NCBI GenBank assembly: GCA_023376005.1
Contig: CM042152.1
Span: forward strand, 86,993,569 to 87,057,568
Reading direction: 5' to 3'
DNA length: 64,000 nucleotides
Source of the DNA: Doryteuthis pealeii
Lineage: Eukaryota > Mollusca > Cephalopoda > Myopsida > Loliginidae
The notes under the pieces are model-generated. The model made no database searches, was not told where the DNA came from, and saw nothing but the letters and a program-made list of their open reading frames with translations. Of this stretch, positions 44,581 through 54,659 are shown one piece after another. The translations under genes were made by a program, and so were the position numbers. Each line of letters opens with the position of its first letter. Positions within the stretch are counted from its first letter, which is position 1.

Positions 44581-44749
44581 TTAAAAGTTGTAATCTTCGC
44601 CACTTGTTAACAGTGACTCCTTACCCCGAGCTTTTGTTATTTTACGACACCATTCATTTTTGGCAAACTGTCTTCGTAGACTTTCATTGAGTGACTCATT
44701 GCACATAAACACATATTCAGCTGTCAGGATACAACGTTCATTTCGTTGT
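44581..44749 (-). CDS. Putative terminal exon, unidentified protein
   Basis: A minus-strand frame of 55 residues, QRNERCILTAEYVFMCNESL through KNEWCRKITKARGKESLLTS to GEDYNF and a stop. It is preceded by a strong acceptor (pyrimidine run, then CAAAATAG at 44757-44750). The composition is balanced and not AT-driven, and the residue mix (CNESLNESLRRQF, NEWCRKI) looks like a real, conserved C-terminus. I do not recognise the protein. It matches no repeat elsewhere in the window. The exon would begin with one base completing a codon. A retroelement remnant is the alternative, given LINE-J next door. Confidence 0.4.
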
Positions 44750-44889
44750 CTATTTTGCAGAAGAGAAAAATGGTTAAGATCTGATACCAGAATAAGCAAC
44801 TAACAAAAGATATAGGAAGCTTCTTTCTTCTCGTGAGAAGGGAGATTTGTAACAGAAAGAAAAACAAACCATTGTATCAATGTGCTTCT

Positions 44890-44998
44890 TAAAGAAATAA
44901 TAAAGCTGTTTCTCATAAATCAACACTAGGTCTGGTCTTCTTGCTGGGACAAGGTGATCTGTTTTTATTTCAAAGTCCCAGAGAATTTAAGCGTTAGC
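44890..44998 (-). pseudogene. LINE-J fragment
   Basis: The minus strand encodes ILWDFEIKTDHLVPARRPDL, which is also found at 45345-45415. It is a second, partial copy of the same C-terminal region. Confidence 0.55.
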
Positions 44999-44999
44999 T

Positions 45000-45420
45000 G
45001 ATGGTATTTCACTGGAGTCTGAGTGACAATATGTCTCCTCAGGATTCCAGGACTCTTCTGGGTATTCTAGCCGATTGCAGCAGTGCAGTAGTCTGGATGA
45101 TCACAATTCTTCCCATGATTTCCAGATTCTCCAGTCTTTTTTCCAAGTTTATTGGTACCGTTCCAAGTGCAGCAATTACAATTGGTATCATTTTCACCCT
45201 CATATTCCACAGCTTTTTCAATTCTCTGGCAAGGTCCAGGTATTTATCCATCTTTTCATTTTCCTTCAGCTTCACCCTGTGATCTGCTAGAACCGCAAAG
45301 TCCACTAGTTGGCAAGTTCTCTTTTTTTTTTTGTTAATCAACACTAGGTCTGGTCTCCTGGCTGGGATAGGGTGATCCGTCTTTATCTCAAAGTCCCAGA
45401 GAATTTTATTATTATTATCA
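45000..45420 (-). pseudogene. LINE-J ORF C-terminal remnant
   Basis: The minus strand encodes, in order, ILWDFEIKTDHPIPARRPDL, INKKKKRTCQLVDFAVLADH, KYLDLARELKKLWNM, VKMIPIVIAALGTVP, EKRLENLEI and TTALLQSARIPRRVLES, up to a stop near 45039. I know this block as the conserved C-terminus of reverse transcriptases from non-LTR elements widespread in invertebrates. The 101-codon stretch is fully open, so this copy is relatively young or 5'-truncated. The catalytic RT domain is absent. Confidence 0.7.
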
Positions 45421-45788
45421 TTATTATTGTTGTTGTTGTTGTCATGGTGGTGATAGGAAGGTTTTTTGTGAACAATTTTTTTTTAATGAGGTTATTGTTC
45501 TTTAATACCCAAAGTTGTTCCTAAATGTCCATTGCAGATTTTGGTTGATTTCCTGTTACTGATAATTTGATATGTCAGTGGAGATGTAACAATAGAAATA
45601 CCACTCTGTCTTAGACAAATGCAAGCACAGGATCGAATATCTCTATTAGTTCATGTTGATTTAGTGTGCATGTGAGAACGTGTGCATTATATCTGTACAA
45701 AGAAGTACAGGGTTACATGTATGTCTTTTCTAATAAACATGTAAATTTCAAAATAACTTTATGTGAGAAACCTGTATATTACCTTTCT

Positions 45789-45990
45789 GGAGGCGTGTGG
45801 TGTAATGCTTAAAGTCATGGGAAATGGACTCGTCGCCTCAAGTTTAAATCCTGGATATGGTAATTGCATTTCACTTAGGACTAATACCCTTTGGAAATGT
45901 ATGTGAAAATGCAAACAGCCTCGTCCAAGATTTGAACTCTCATTAACGAGTCCATTTCCTATGACTCTAACCATTAGACCATGCGCCTCA
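45789..45990. mobile_element. Two SINE-B heads joined head-to-head
   Basis: A plus-strand SINE-B head and early body (45789-45900) switches directly into a minus-strand body and head (45901-45990), making a fold-back. Both tRNA-like heads face outward. Confidence 0.8.
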
Positions 45991-46009
45991 AATGCTGAAA
46001 CCTTGTATT

Positions 46010-46085
46010 TGTATTAATAACAATGAGGACAATAGTCTGAAAAATCTAAACAATACAAATTATCAATCCTCATCTAAAAAAATTC
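46010..46085 (+). mobile_element. SINE-G 3' fragment
   Basis: AACAATGAGGACAATAGTCTG and adjoining bases match the 3' end of SINE-G. Confidence 0.6.
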
Positions 46086-46104
46086 AGACATATAAACATT
46101 ATTT

Positions 46105-46376
46105 TAGGAAGCGTGTGGTGTAATGGTTAGTCATGGGAAATGAACTCGTCGCCCCGAGTTCAAATCCTGGATGTGGTAATTGCATTTCACTTAGCGCTAA
46201 TACCCTTGGGAAAGGTATGAATCCTACTCTCCCTCCAGCTATGGGTAAATAGTAGGGCAGACTGGGCTCTTTAACCTTGGTTAGGAAAACGGTCTAGGAG
46301 AAGGAAAACTCTGAATTCAAACCTGTTGAACTCCGCTTAAGAAATTGACCTTGTGCCACATCCTGCTCGTGCATAT
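46105..46376 (+). mobile_element. SINE-B copy, full length
   Basis: GCGTGTGGTGTAATGGTTAG head, B-box-like GAGTTCAAATCC, complete body and tail. One of the best-preserved copies. Confidence 0.93.
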
Positions 46377-46382
46377 ATTACC

Positions 46383-46666
46383 TTTCTGGAAGCGCGTGGT
46401 GTAATGCTTAAAGTCATGGGAAATGGACTCGTCGCCTCGAGTTTAAATCCTGGATATGGTAATTGCATTTCACTTAGCACTAATACCCTTGGGAAATGTA
46501 TGAATCCTACTCTCCCTCCAGCTATGGATAAATAGTAAGGCAGACTGGGCTCTTTAACCTTGGTTGGGCAACCGGTCTAGGAGAAGAAAAACTCTGAATT
46601 CAAACCTGTTGAACTCCGCTTAAGAAATTGACCTTGTGTCACATCCTGCTCGTGCCGAGGGGTTGG
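46383..46666 (+). mobile_element. SINE-B copy, full length, tandem to previous
   Basis: Starts 7 bp after the previous copy's tail, in the same orientation, and ends in a (TG)n(TA)n tract (46666-46718). Confidence 0.93.
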
Positions 46667-46754
46667 TGTGTGTGTGTGTGTGTGTGTGTATATACATATA
46701 TATATATATATATATATTACCTTTCTTTTTTAATGTAGGTGTAAGTTAGTGTAT

Positions 46755-47065
46755 ATATTTACCAACCCCTTCGCATGAGCAGGATGCGGCACAAGGTCAA
46801 TTTCTTAAGTGGAGTTTAACAGGTTTGAATTAAAAGTTTTCCTTCTCCTGGACTGGTTACCTATCCAAGTTTGAATTAAAAGTTTTCCTTCTCCTGGACT
46901 GGTTACCTATTCAAGGTTAAAGAGCCCAGTCTGCCCTACTATTTACCCATAGCTGGAGGTAGAATATACGGATTCATACCTTTCCCAAAGTAAAATGCAA
47001 ACAGCCTCGTCCAGGATTTGAACTCAGGTCAATGAGTCCATTTTCTACTACACCACACACCTCCA
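46755..47065 (-). mobile_element. SINE-B copy with a 45-bp internal duplication
   Basis: The segment AGTTTGAATTAAAAGTTTTC...GGTTACCTAT occurs twice in tandem (about 46822-46912). The rest is a full SINE-B in reverse. Confidence 0.88.
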
Positions 47066-47126
47066 TATGTGAGTTAGTGTAACTGTTATTGGTACAGATG
47101 AAATCAACTTACCAAGTTCTAATTTT

Positions 47127-47633
47127 TGTTGTATATTGTACGAGCGGAAGTAGGATTTTCCAGTTGGATCGAAACAAAGAAAAGACGACAAAAATGACAA
47201 AGGACTTTTTCCCCGGTAAAAGCGAACAAAGAAGTTAAAAGACGGAAGCGAGGCTTTCCGGTCAAAGAAGCAAGGAGAAGATAAAGAAATATATAACAAA
47301 TGCCCGTTATCAGATCAAAAAATAAAGATGCGTAGGAGTACCTATCAATATAAAAAGCCTGAGGGTTCGAGCTGACAAGAGTTAGACAGGGGACAGCAGA
47401 CGGAGAACAAGTGAGTGACAGACGCTCACGGACCATTGCAGCCAACAGCTGTGGGACCCACCAGCCCTCTTTACCTCACCATCACCAGTCATCTCAATAG
47501 TAGTAGTCATTGTCAACCCTCGATCATTTCTTTGTCAACGCTCGTCACCCACCACTTACAGCTGAGAAGAAGAAATAAAGTCAAAACTCCTACTATACGC
47601 ATGTGTTGTAGATTTCATTAAACGACAACTACA
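47127..47633 (+). mobile_element. LTR-E copy 2
   Basis: 507 bp, TGTTGTATATTG to ACTACA, aligned with 30092-30584. TATA box at about 47347 and AAATAAAG at about 47573. The leader phrase ATATAGACATTTGATGCC follows. Confidence 0.8.
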
Positions 47634-48863
47634 TACTTCGCTATGTGACCATATATATCACAACGTTACTTGCACAATTTAGCAGCGTGAATCATATAGA
47701 CATTTGATGCCAGTATACAACGTTTTTACTGAGAATGCATACCAGATGTCTTGATAAAAGTATTGTCACTGGTATGTCACAATGATTGACAAAGAAGAGA
47801 GCAGCTAGATCAGGTATCATCCTCATCAAGGCATGCCGACAGCACAGATTAACTATTTATTAGGGAGTAAATGAATGGTCTTGTCAGCTGCTTTGCTTCA
47901 CAGATGCAATGATGGACCCTACATTATAGCACAATGATTATGAAATTTCAGGGAAGCTTCCTTGTGATTGGTACTTTATAATCTAATATTATCTGTCTCA
48001 AGAAGATATACATCAATATGACATCCTAATAATCTCTTACATTTTAGTGCCATTCATTTTGGTGAACACATATATACATTGCTAATTATGTATTGGTAAG
48101 TGTAAAACTTTATTATATACTCATTATGTACATTTAAGTTCTTATGATTATCTTTCTCTATCTCTCTCTCATCTATATATATAATAGGAAGTCTGGTATG
48201 TATGTGTCGATGTATAACTCTGAAATGGGACGTCAGTCACATTCGAAATCTTGCATACACATTAAAAGCCTTCTAACTAAGAAACACACCAAATTTGGTT
48301 TTTTACTGATTAAGGGATATAATTAATTAATTGAACCAAAATCAACCTATGTAGCGCAAATCTTCCGGGCATACTTGATACCCTGAAGATTCATGCTATG
48401 GCAAAAAACTGCATCAGAAATTTTAAGCCAATCGTTTTTAAACGTATATATATATATATATATATATTGTGTGTGTCTGTATGTGTCCTCACCGAAAGTA
48501 GTTTTATTCTTTAAAAAAATGTTTTGTTGAGTAATAAATTTCGTATTCATTGCCCAATACGGAATTCTATACAACTGTAAGTGTATTAGTCACTGAAATC
48601 CAATTGAGTGGACTCTGAGGAACCCAAGCCTTAACTCTGTGAACTCTTCTGCTAGAGAAAGGTCATAAAGTACAAAGCTTCTTCTCACAAGCTTTGTAAT
48701 ATTGAATTTTTTTTAATGCATTTCCACAAATCAATATGGGTTTTTATTGGAAAGTCTCATTGAAGAGCAACTAGAAATGATGGAAAAAACATCTGAAAAA
48801 TTACAAACTTACTGTTGATTCTTTCTTTTCTTTAATTATAAATATTACAAAAATGATAACCGT
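47634..48863. other. Retroelement leader then unclassified DNA
   Basis: 48172-48440 begins CTATATATATAATAGGAAG and carries GTATGTATGTGTCGATG, which is reminiscent of another Helitron 5' end. No CTAG-hairpin 3' end could be found. (TA)n lies at 48446-48468. Confidence 0.4.
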
Positions 48864-49210
48864 ATTGTATTAGTATAACATTCAGTTCTGAGACTAACAA
48901 CAACAAGAAAGGAATTAATATTTCCTCTAATTCAAACAATTTATTGGTTCGACATAAAACAACAATATAAAGTCCTTCCTGTATATAAAGTTGAGTTTAA
49001 GGGACTTACCAGCGCATTGGAGAAGATATCATAGGGTGGTTTCTTTGAGCCCCTGAATTCGTTGCCTCGTGGTACCGCTGGTGGAATCTGTCTGACTTGG
49101 CTTTTTGATATAGCGCCAAAACTCTGGGCTATCATGTGATTGGTATATCCAATCAGAGCCTCTCCCTCACTCACTCTATATACAGGAATAACCATTTTAC
49201 TGACCCAACA
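48864..49210 (-). mobile_element. Probable solo LTR with 5-bp TSD
   Basis: Flanked by ACCGT at 48859-48863 and 49211-49215. On the minus strand it starts TGTTGGGTCAG. ATTGG and CCAAT motifs follow (about 49160-49145), then a TATA-like box (CTATATCAAAAAG, about 49118), a GTAAGT donor (about 49008) and CCAATAAA (about 48945). The left boundary leaves two extra bases, so the exact end is uncertain. An open frame crosses it but is explained by LTR structure. Confidence 0.6.
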
Positions 49211-49288
49211 ACCGTTTGTTTTAATTCTCAATAAAAATATATGTTTAAAGATTTCTTACTAATGAAAATCTTTATTCAAGGTCATCAT

Positions 49289-49362
49289 ACAAGATGCTTG
49301 GAGAAAAAGCTAGATGGGAACATTACAAATATGTAGGATGCTGTTTTGAACAAATCCTGAAA
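49289..49362 (+). pseudogene. LINE-R C-terminal remnant, left part
   Basis: Encodes KCLEKKLDGN... up to AVLNKS and a stop, matching 58300-58370. It is interrupted by SINE-G at 49363 and continues at 49741. Confidence 0.7.
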
Positions 49363-49727
49363 CAATTGGACACATGGCCTAGTGGATAAAGGAGTTAGGT
49401 TAAGACAGTTCTAAGTGACAGTTATCTATGGACTGCAGATTCAATCTTGGCCAGGGCAGCAGTAACATAGAATAATAATTAACACAGCTTAACACCTCTA
49501 CCCCAGCTATGGTTAGCAGAATGAGAACAGGATACCCGTGGACTGAATAAATGGTTAGGTTCAAAGTTCCGTAATGGCTCCTGATTATGACAAGAAGGTT
49601 CCCGAGTTCAAAAAGAAGGTTCCTGAGTTCGACAAGAAATATCTGAAGAAGGTCAGAGGGCACATCAGCCAAAACGTTGTACAGATAACAATGAAGATGA
49701 GGACAATAGCCCGAAAATGCAGATAAT
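49363..49727 (+). mobile_element. SINE-G, full length, 13-bp TSD, hammerhead-like core
   Basis: Flanked by ACAAATCCTGAAA (49350-49362 and 49728-49740). The head is tRNA-like: A box TGGCCTAGTGGATAAAGG, B-box-like CAGATTCAATCTTGG. The 3' third has CTGAAGA...GCCAAAAC, a decayed hammerhead-like core. It inserted into a LINE-R remnant, whose reading frame resumes exactly across the duplication. Confidence 0.9.
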
Positions 49728-49985
49728 ACAAATCCTGAAAGCACCACTCTACACAACAACAGTTGTACAACCACTTCCCTCCTATTTTGCAAACCATCCA
49801 AGTAAAATAAGCAAGACAAGCTGGGCACTGCTGAAGTAAGAAAAACACATAAGCAATTTCCTCCTATGGACTACTACACATGAACACACCAATGTTGTCC
49901 AACCAGCAAAAACATGCATTCACCAGTTCTGTACAGGCACTGGATTCTGTCTAGGGTGTTGCATACCTCTTTCCTTACTTACTTC
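49728..49985 (+). pseudogene. LINE-R C-terminal remnant, right part
   Basis: Continues AVLNKS-KxxxxQQLYN, then LLWTTTHEHTNVVQPAKTCI in shifting frames, matching 58349-58570. Ends near 49980. Confidence 0.7.
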
Positions 49986-50110
49986 TATTCTTTTTCTGGC
50001 GTCTTTGATATCTTAAGTTCTTCTAGTGTCTCTTTTAACATCTCTTCTAGCGTCTGGACTTCGTCTTGGTGGTGGTCGCACTTAACTCCTTTCTTCTTCT
50101 AGATCAGTCT
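49986..50110 (-). mobile_element. LTR-H copy 2, leader
   Basis: Reading on the minus strand after the LTR, AAGTCCAGACGCTAGAAGAG and the following bases match the leader after 1022. Confidence 0.65.
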
Positions 50111-50403
50111 TGTTACCAAGACATTCACCAACCACAAAACCGTGTTATTTTCATAAGCTTTTATTTATTTAACTAAACATTTCATGTCACTAAACATAGT
50201 GCGCGTATGCAGGTGAGTTCCAGTTAGGGCAGTACATCTTCTCTGCCTGACGTTCAAACTGAAACTGAAGGTCCCACGTGACTTCACGTATTTCACGGGC
50301 TTTCTGTAATATTCAATGGAAAGTCCTGCCCGTTTTTAAAAGGGCTATCCCTTTAGACAGGGGATTGACAATAATCTTATGCAACCGCATAGATTATGTA
50401 ACA
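50111..50403 (-). mobile_element. LTR-H copy 2
   Basis: 293 bp. On the minus strand TGTTACATAATC to CTTGGTAACA, homologous throughout to 722-1022. Confidence 0.8.
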
Positions 50404-51237
50404 TAGGGGACTTACTAAGAGTTATAGCCAATAGTGATGGATGGTGAGAGAGAGTCAAAAGGAATATGTGCTGTTGTTATGCCATGATGAGAATGATGAT
50501 GATGATGATGATGTATAGATATCATCACTTTATTATAAAGTTGTTCAGCAGTGAGTGTATCTTCATTTCTATTTTAAAGTTTAGAATTAAAACAAAAAAA
50601 AACTAAAGATTAAGTCTCTCTACTTTTTGATCACTCTTCGTGTATATTTGATAGATGAACCAACTCTTTTGTACAAAACAACTCATGGCACATACAATGA
50701 AGAAATGACTTCTCTACAAACTGATTAGAAAATGAACATATTAAACATTGCACTGTGGCAGGTGCTTTGTCTGTATTTACCTATGTATATATTATTAAAA
50801 CATACCAATGAAAAAATGTGAGACAGGTCTGAGAACTTATGTTTCTTTGCATTAAAACTAAAATGTCATTAACAGAAAGAACTATTTCTTGCACAGTAAC
50901 ATATTCATGGGTCATGCAACCTTTAGAATTTTCTTTTCAATTTTCAAAAATAAACTATGATAAACATGAAGAAGGCTCCTCGAAAAGTAAAATCTCCTAT
51001 TCAATCCCATGAAAACTACAACAAATACAGAGAAAATGGACCTTTAGGCACCCCTTTTTTCTTGTTATTGCTTTCATATAAATAAATAGGAGGCATTACT
51101 TTTGGAACATGTGTCTTTGTGTGTGTATATATATATATGAGGGGGTGATGAAAAATTTTCAATTTGACCAAGAAGACAATTACCTAGACACATGGAATGT
51201 GTATATTATTCAACATATTTATCCCACAGTTCAATCA
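50404..51237. other. Unclassified DNA
   Basis: (GAT)n at 50488-50512. No gene recognised. Confidence 0.45.
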
Positions 51238-51510
51238 ATATATTTTGCACATAGGAAGGTACTTGTGTCAATGGTTATCATTATAGGAAATGGACTTGGC
51301 TACCTGTTCAAATCCTGGGTGAGGCTGTTTGCACTTCACATAGAGTGAATGCCCTTAAGTATGAATGCAACTATCCTCCTGCTAGCTGTAAATAAATAGT
51401 AGGGCAAACTGGGCTCTTTAACGTTCATATGGGAACTGATCTAGAAGAAGGAACACTCTAAATTTATAGTAGTTAACTACATGTGGTGGAGGGGTTGAAT
51501 AAATACATTT
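51238..51510 (+). mobile_element. SINE-B copy, diverged
   Basis: GTGTCAATGGTTATC head, GTTCAAATCCTGG B box, body, and tail GTGGAGGGGTTGAATAAATA. Confidence 0.85.
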
Positions 51511-51551
51511 TGCACATTATTTTCAATGTTTGTTTAATTCTTAAAAATGCA

Positions 51552-51597
<46 letters not shown>

Positions 51598-51669
51598 AAA
51601 AAAAAAAAAAAAAAAAAGAAAAAAGAATTCCCAACTTGGTTAGGACAATAACTTTTCAACACTTGCCCA

Positions 51670-51734
<65 letters not shown>
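51552..51734. repeat. Poly(A) then (TA)n(TG)n tract
   Basis: A run of about 43 then 19 A (51552-51617), and about 27 TA units at 51672-51726. Confidence 0.96.
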
Positions 51735-51738
51735 TTAT

Positions 51739-52092
51739 GGTGGAGATGTAAGGAACAAAAGAACAAAACTCTGACAAAAGTGTGTAGGATATATTTCACT
51801 AGAGCTTTGAGCTCAGCATCATCAGTTGTTTTAATGAATTATCAGGTTATCATACAAGTGTTTTATAGAAAGGGTAGTGTGGTGGGAGGAGGTGGATAGG
51901 AGAGGAGGTCAAGCAGGTGGGTAAGTGTTAGTGAGGAGAGGTTTTGAATGGTCAAGCAGAATCATTGTAGAGGAAGAGAAGGAAATCAGAAGGGAGAGAG
52001 ATAGAGATAGTTCATTAAAACAACTGATGATGCCGAGCTCAAAGCTCTAGCGAAATATATCTGAGTTTTGTTCTTTTGTTCCTCACACCACA
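51739..52092. mobile_element. Inverted-repeat element with two hammerhead-like cores
   Basis: Arms of about 90 bp (51739-51838 and 52011-52092) share GGAACAAAAGAACAAAACTC and AGCTTTGAGCTC. Each holds CTGATGA (51825-51819 minus; 52024-52030 plus), a long stem II based on GAGCT/AGCTC, and GAAA (51797-51794; 52052-52055). An ATATATC sequence supplies stem III and the cleavage site. Stem I has GTTTT/AAAAC after a small internal loop. The GA-rich middle is not inverted. Stem II is irregular, so this is a hammerhead-like call. Confidence 0.65.
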
Positions 52093-52769
52093 TTTTGTCG
52101 ATTCATTCGAATCCTCTTTCCACACACACATATATATATATATTATATTTATTAATATTGAAAAATTTCTTGGTCACATTATCTTTGCATCATGTTTGGT
52201 TGTTCATATCTTTGGTCTATCAGAATTCTTGCATGGAGATAACCAGAAAGATCTGTAAGAATAACTCACTGATCGAACAGTCAGCGAGTTATTTTGGAGA
52301 TGCTTATCCATCTGGAAATCAGAGCAAAGCTGATTTTGTTGGGCACTTGTGAGTCGACAACAAACAGAATAACAATCAGCCAAGCATTGAAAAGCGACCT
52401 AGGTTTTCGGATATATAAATAGTGAATATCTAGTTGGAGTCATTTTCGTTTGGGTAGAGACAGATAGAAAAATAGGAATAGAAGTAATCGTTTAATCTAC
52501 ATCAGTTTTCATCACAGAATTGTGACAGCATCTTCAACTGAACATTAGTAATTATTTGATTTAGCACATCTAACAGTTTCATACACTTATTTATTTGTAA
52601 GCTCTTCTTATTCTTCTTTGTCTTCTTCAGTGGGGAGGATGCAGTCAGCCTTGTTCAAGCAGATCAATAACTTGGAAATAAAATGATAGCTAAAAAGGTA
52701 TTCTTCAAATAATCTGGGAGTTCCAACACGAGTGATTTGCCATGATTGGTAAACTATAAAAAGAATTTT

Positions 52770-52812
<43 letters not shown>

Positions 52813-53094
52813 ACAATCCGGTGGTATTGATCAGCTCCAGCCAAATAAACTTTTAGAACAAAGATAGTTTATTCTTTTTTTCTTGAGTCAATAATGTCTG
52901 TAACCAAAACTACACAACTGCTTACATCCCAATACCCTCAGGAATTGCATAAGTTTATCAATGAGTATTTGATTTAATTCAGAACAGACAAATTGGACTT
53001 GAAATTGCCCTAAGTCTCTCATTATGATGTTCTGTTTTTACTGGCTTGATATTACATAAAAATGTAAAAAGAATTTCAATAATATATATTCGGC
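52093..53094. other. Unclassified DNA with (GA)n
   Basis: (GA)n at 52779-52807. No gene recognised. Confidence 0.45.
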
Positions 53095-53277
53095 TTGAGA
53101 AGTAAGGATGAACTAGTACGTAACTTTTTCATGTGGGTACATAGATACACCAGAATAGGCCGACCAGCAAAAACATATCGATTAGCTCTATGCACATACT
53201 GGATGCCAGGAACAATGACCGATAGGGACAAGTGGCAAGAGAGAATCATGAAAATCTGTGCTGTCAGGATGACTTGA
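53095..53277 (+). pseudogene. LINE-R ORF C-terminal tail
   Basis: A 60-codon frame ending TRIGRPAKTYRLALCTYWMP, then GTMTDRDKWQERIMKICAVR-MT and a stop, followed by (GAT)n. 'GRPAKTYxDQLCxDTGC...AMxDRDxWxxRV' is the tail of RTE-like endonuclease-RT ORFs as I know them, and it recurs at 58120-58660. The frame is intact for its length but N-terminally truncated. Confidence 0.65.
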
Positions 53278-53477
53278 TGATGATGATGATGATTATCCTT
53301 TATTATTGATTTTGACTAGTATTTTCTTTTTATCTTTTTTAAAAATTTTAGATCATTTTTGTTATTACAATCCTTTTGGTTATTTCTATATTTGAAAGAC
53401 ATAAAGGATAAGCGCTCAGTGAGACTTGAACTCACATCCCCATTTACCTCAAGAAAAATATGCTTTTTACACTAGTA

Positions 53478-53721
53478 GTCGTCAGGTGGGGGGGGGGACT
53501 AAAGTCGGTATCAGCCAGACAGTGAGGGAGTCTATCCCCTTTTCAATAGTGCTAGACCAAGGAGATTGTTTTTAGCATCTGAAGTGGAGCGCCACACCTT
53601 CCATCAGCTCCTTACTTTACCGCACAGATCCCTGTGCTACTCATAACGCTGAGTTGGCGAGGACCGGTATCGAACTAGGAACCTTGTGGTTTCTAGCCGA
53701 ACGCTCTACCGACTGAGCTAG
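53478..53721 (-). mobile_element. SINE-A copy
   Basis: Full body and head; the tail is replaced by a G10 run at the left. Confidence 0.9.
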
Positions 53722-54659
53722 TAAGTACCACCAACAACAACATTGGTGGATCGATTGAGAGTAAAAGATGAGTTTATAGATTTGATTTAGTCATAGGCCT
53801 CTGTCATACACCAATGACTCTCTTAGTAGATGTGGCTAATCAGTTTTTCCTAAGGCAAAAGAGTTTGAGATTTTGTTGATTAGATATTAAGGTGGGGCCC
53901 TAAAAAGCAACATATCTGAGTTATTTTATTTAGATGATTATTTTTGTGCTTTTATGACATGCTAAAGGGATTGTATACCTCAGAGCAGATCCATTAATGT
54001 TTATACTCTATTTTGTGGATATTATTTATCTGCTGATGTTGTTGTTGTTGTTGAGGAGGAGGAGGAGGAAAAGGAGGAGAAAATGCATTCGTTTTTTTTC
54101 TTCTAAAGTTTAGCAAGAGGTTGTTGATTGAATGTTTATTGTCAATCCAGATATTGAATCCAACTGATATTTCCAGCTGGTTTGTGCAGATTACAAGAGA
54201 GGAAATAAAAACAAGTTATTGATGTTTGTCAGCTCTGGTCTCATACACTTATGCCACAATAGTGTCAATTAGGTTTTAAACTCTGGTCACATAAAAGCTA
54301 TGGCACAGTAGTGTCAATTAGGTTTTAAAGAGTCAGCCAGTTAATGGATATTTTTGCAGACACTTCTCTCAAAATTGATTTTATTATTGTTATAATAGGG
54401 AAGTCCCTGTAAGTGATGAGTATGCCAATTTCAATTTGACTATACTTTAAATTGGTATGATACAATACAGTAAAGATGGAACAGATTTTAAATTAACATA
54501 TGCAGAATAATGGTTAACATGCAGTTAATATTAATATTAACTTAATATTAACTTAATAATGGTCAATACACAGTTATTAACATATAAAAGTAGAATAAAA
54601 GATGTGACAGTACCTTGTTTAAAATTAAGTATTTAAGTTGACTTTTTAATTTGTATTAT
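53722..54659. other. Unclassified DNA
   Basis: (GTT)n(GAG)n at 54036-54078 and a short tandem phrase TCAATTAGGTTTTAAA (54266 and 54315). No gene recognised. Confidence 0.45.

Noticed and set aside
46105..46180. tRNA gene call at SINE-B heads
   Set aside because: Same reason: it is the promoter region of a dispersed SINE with a constant body and tail.
48172..48440. Fourth Helitron
   Set aside because: The start resembles other Helitron 5' ends, but there is no CTRR end with a preceding hairpin and no second copy.
52490..52540. Hammerhead-like TTGAAGA...GAAAA on the minus strand
   Set aside because: The core deviates at the first base and no stem I is found. Probably chance.
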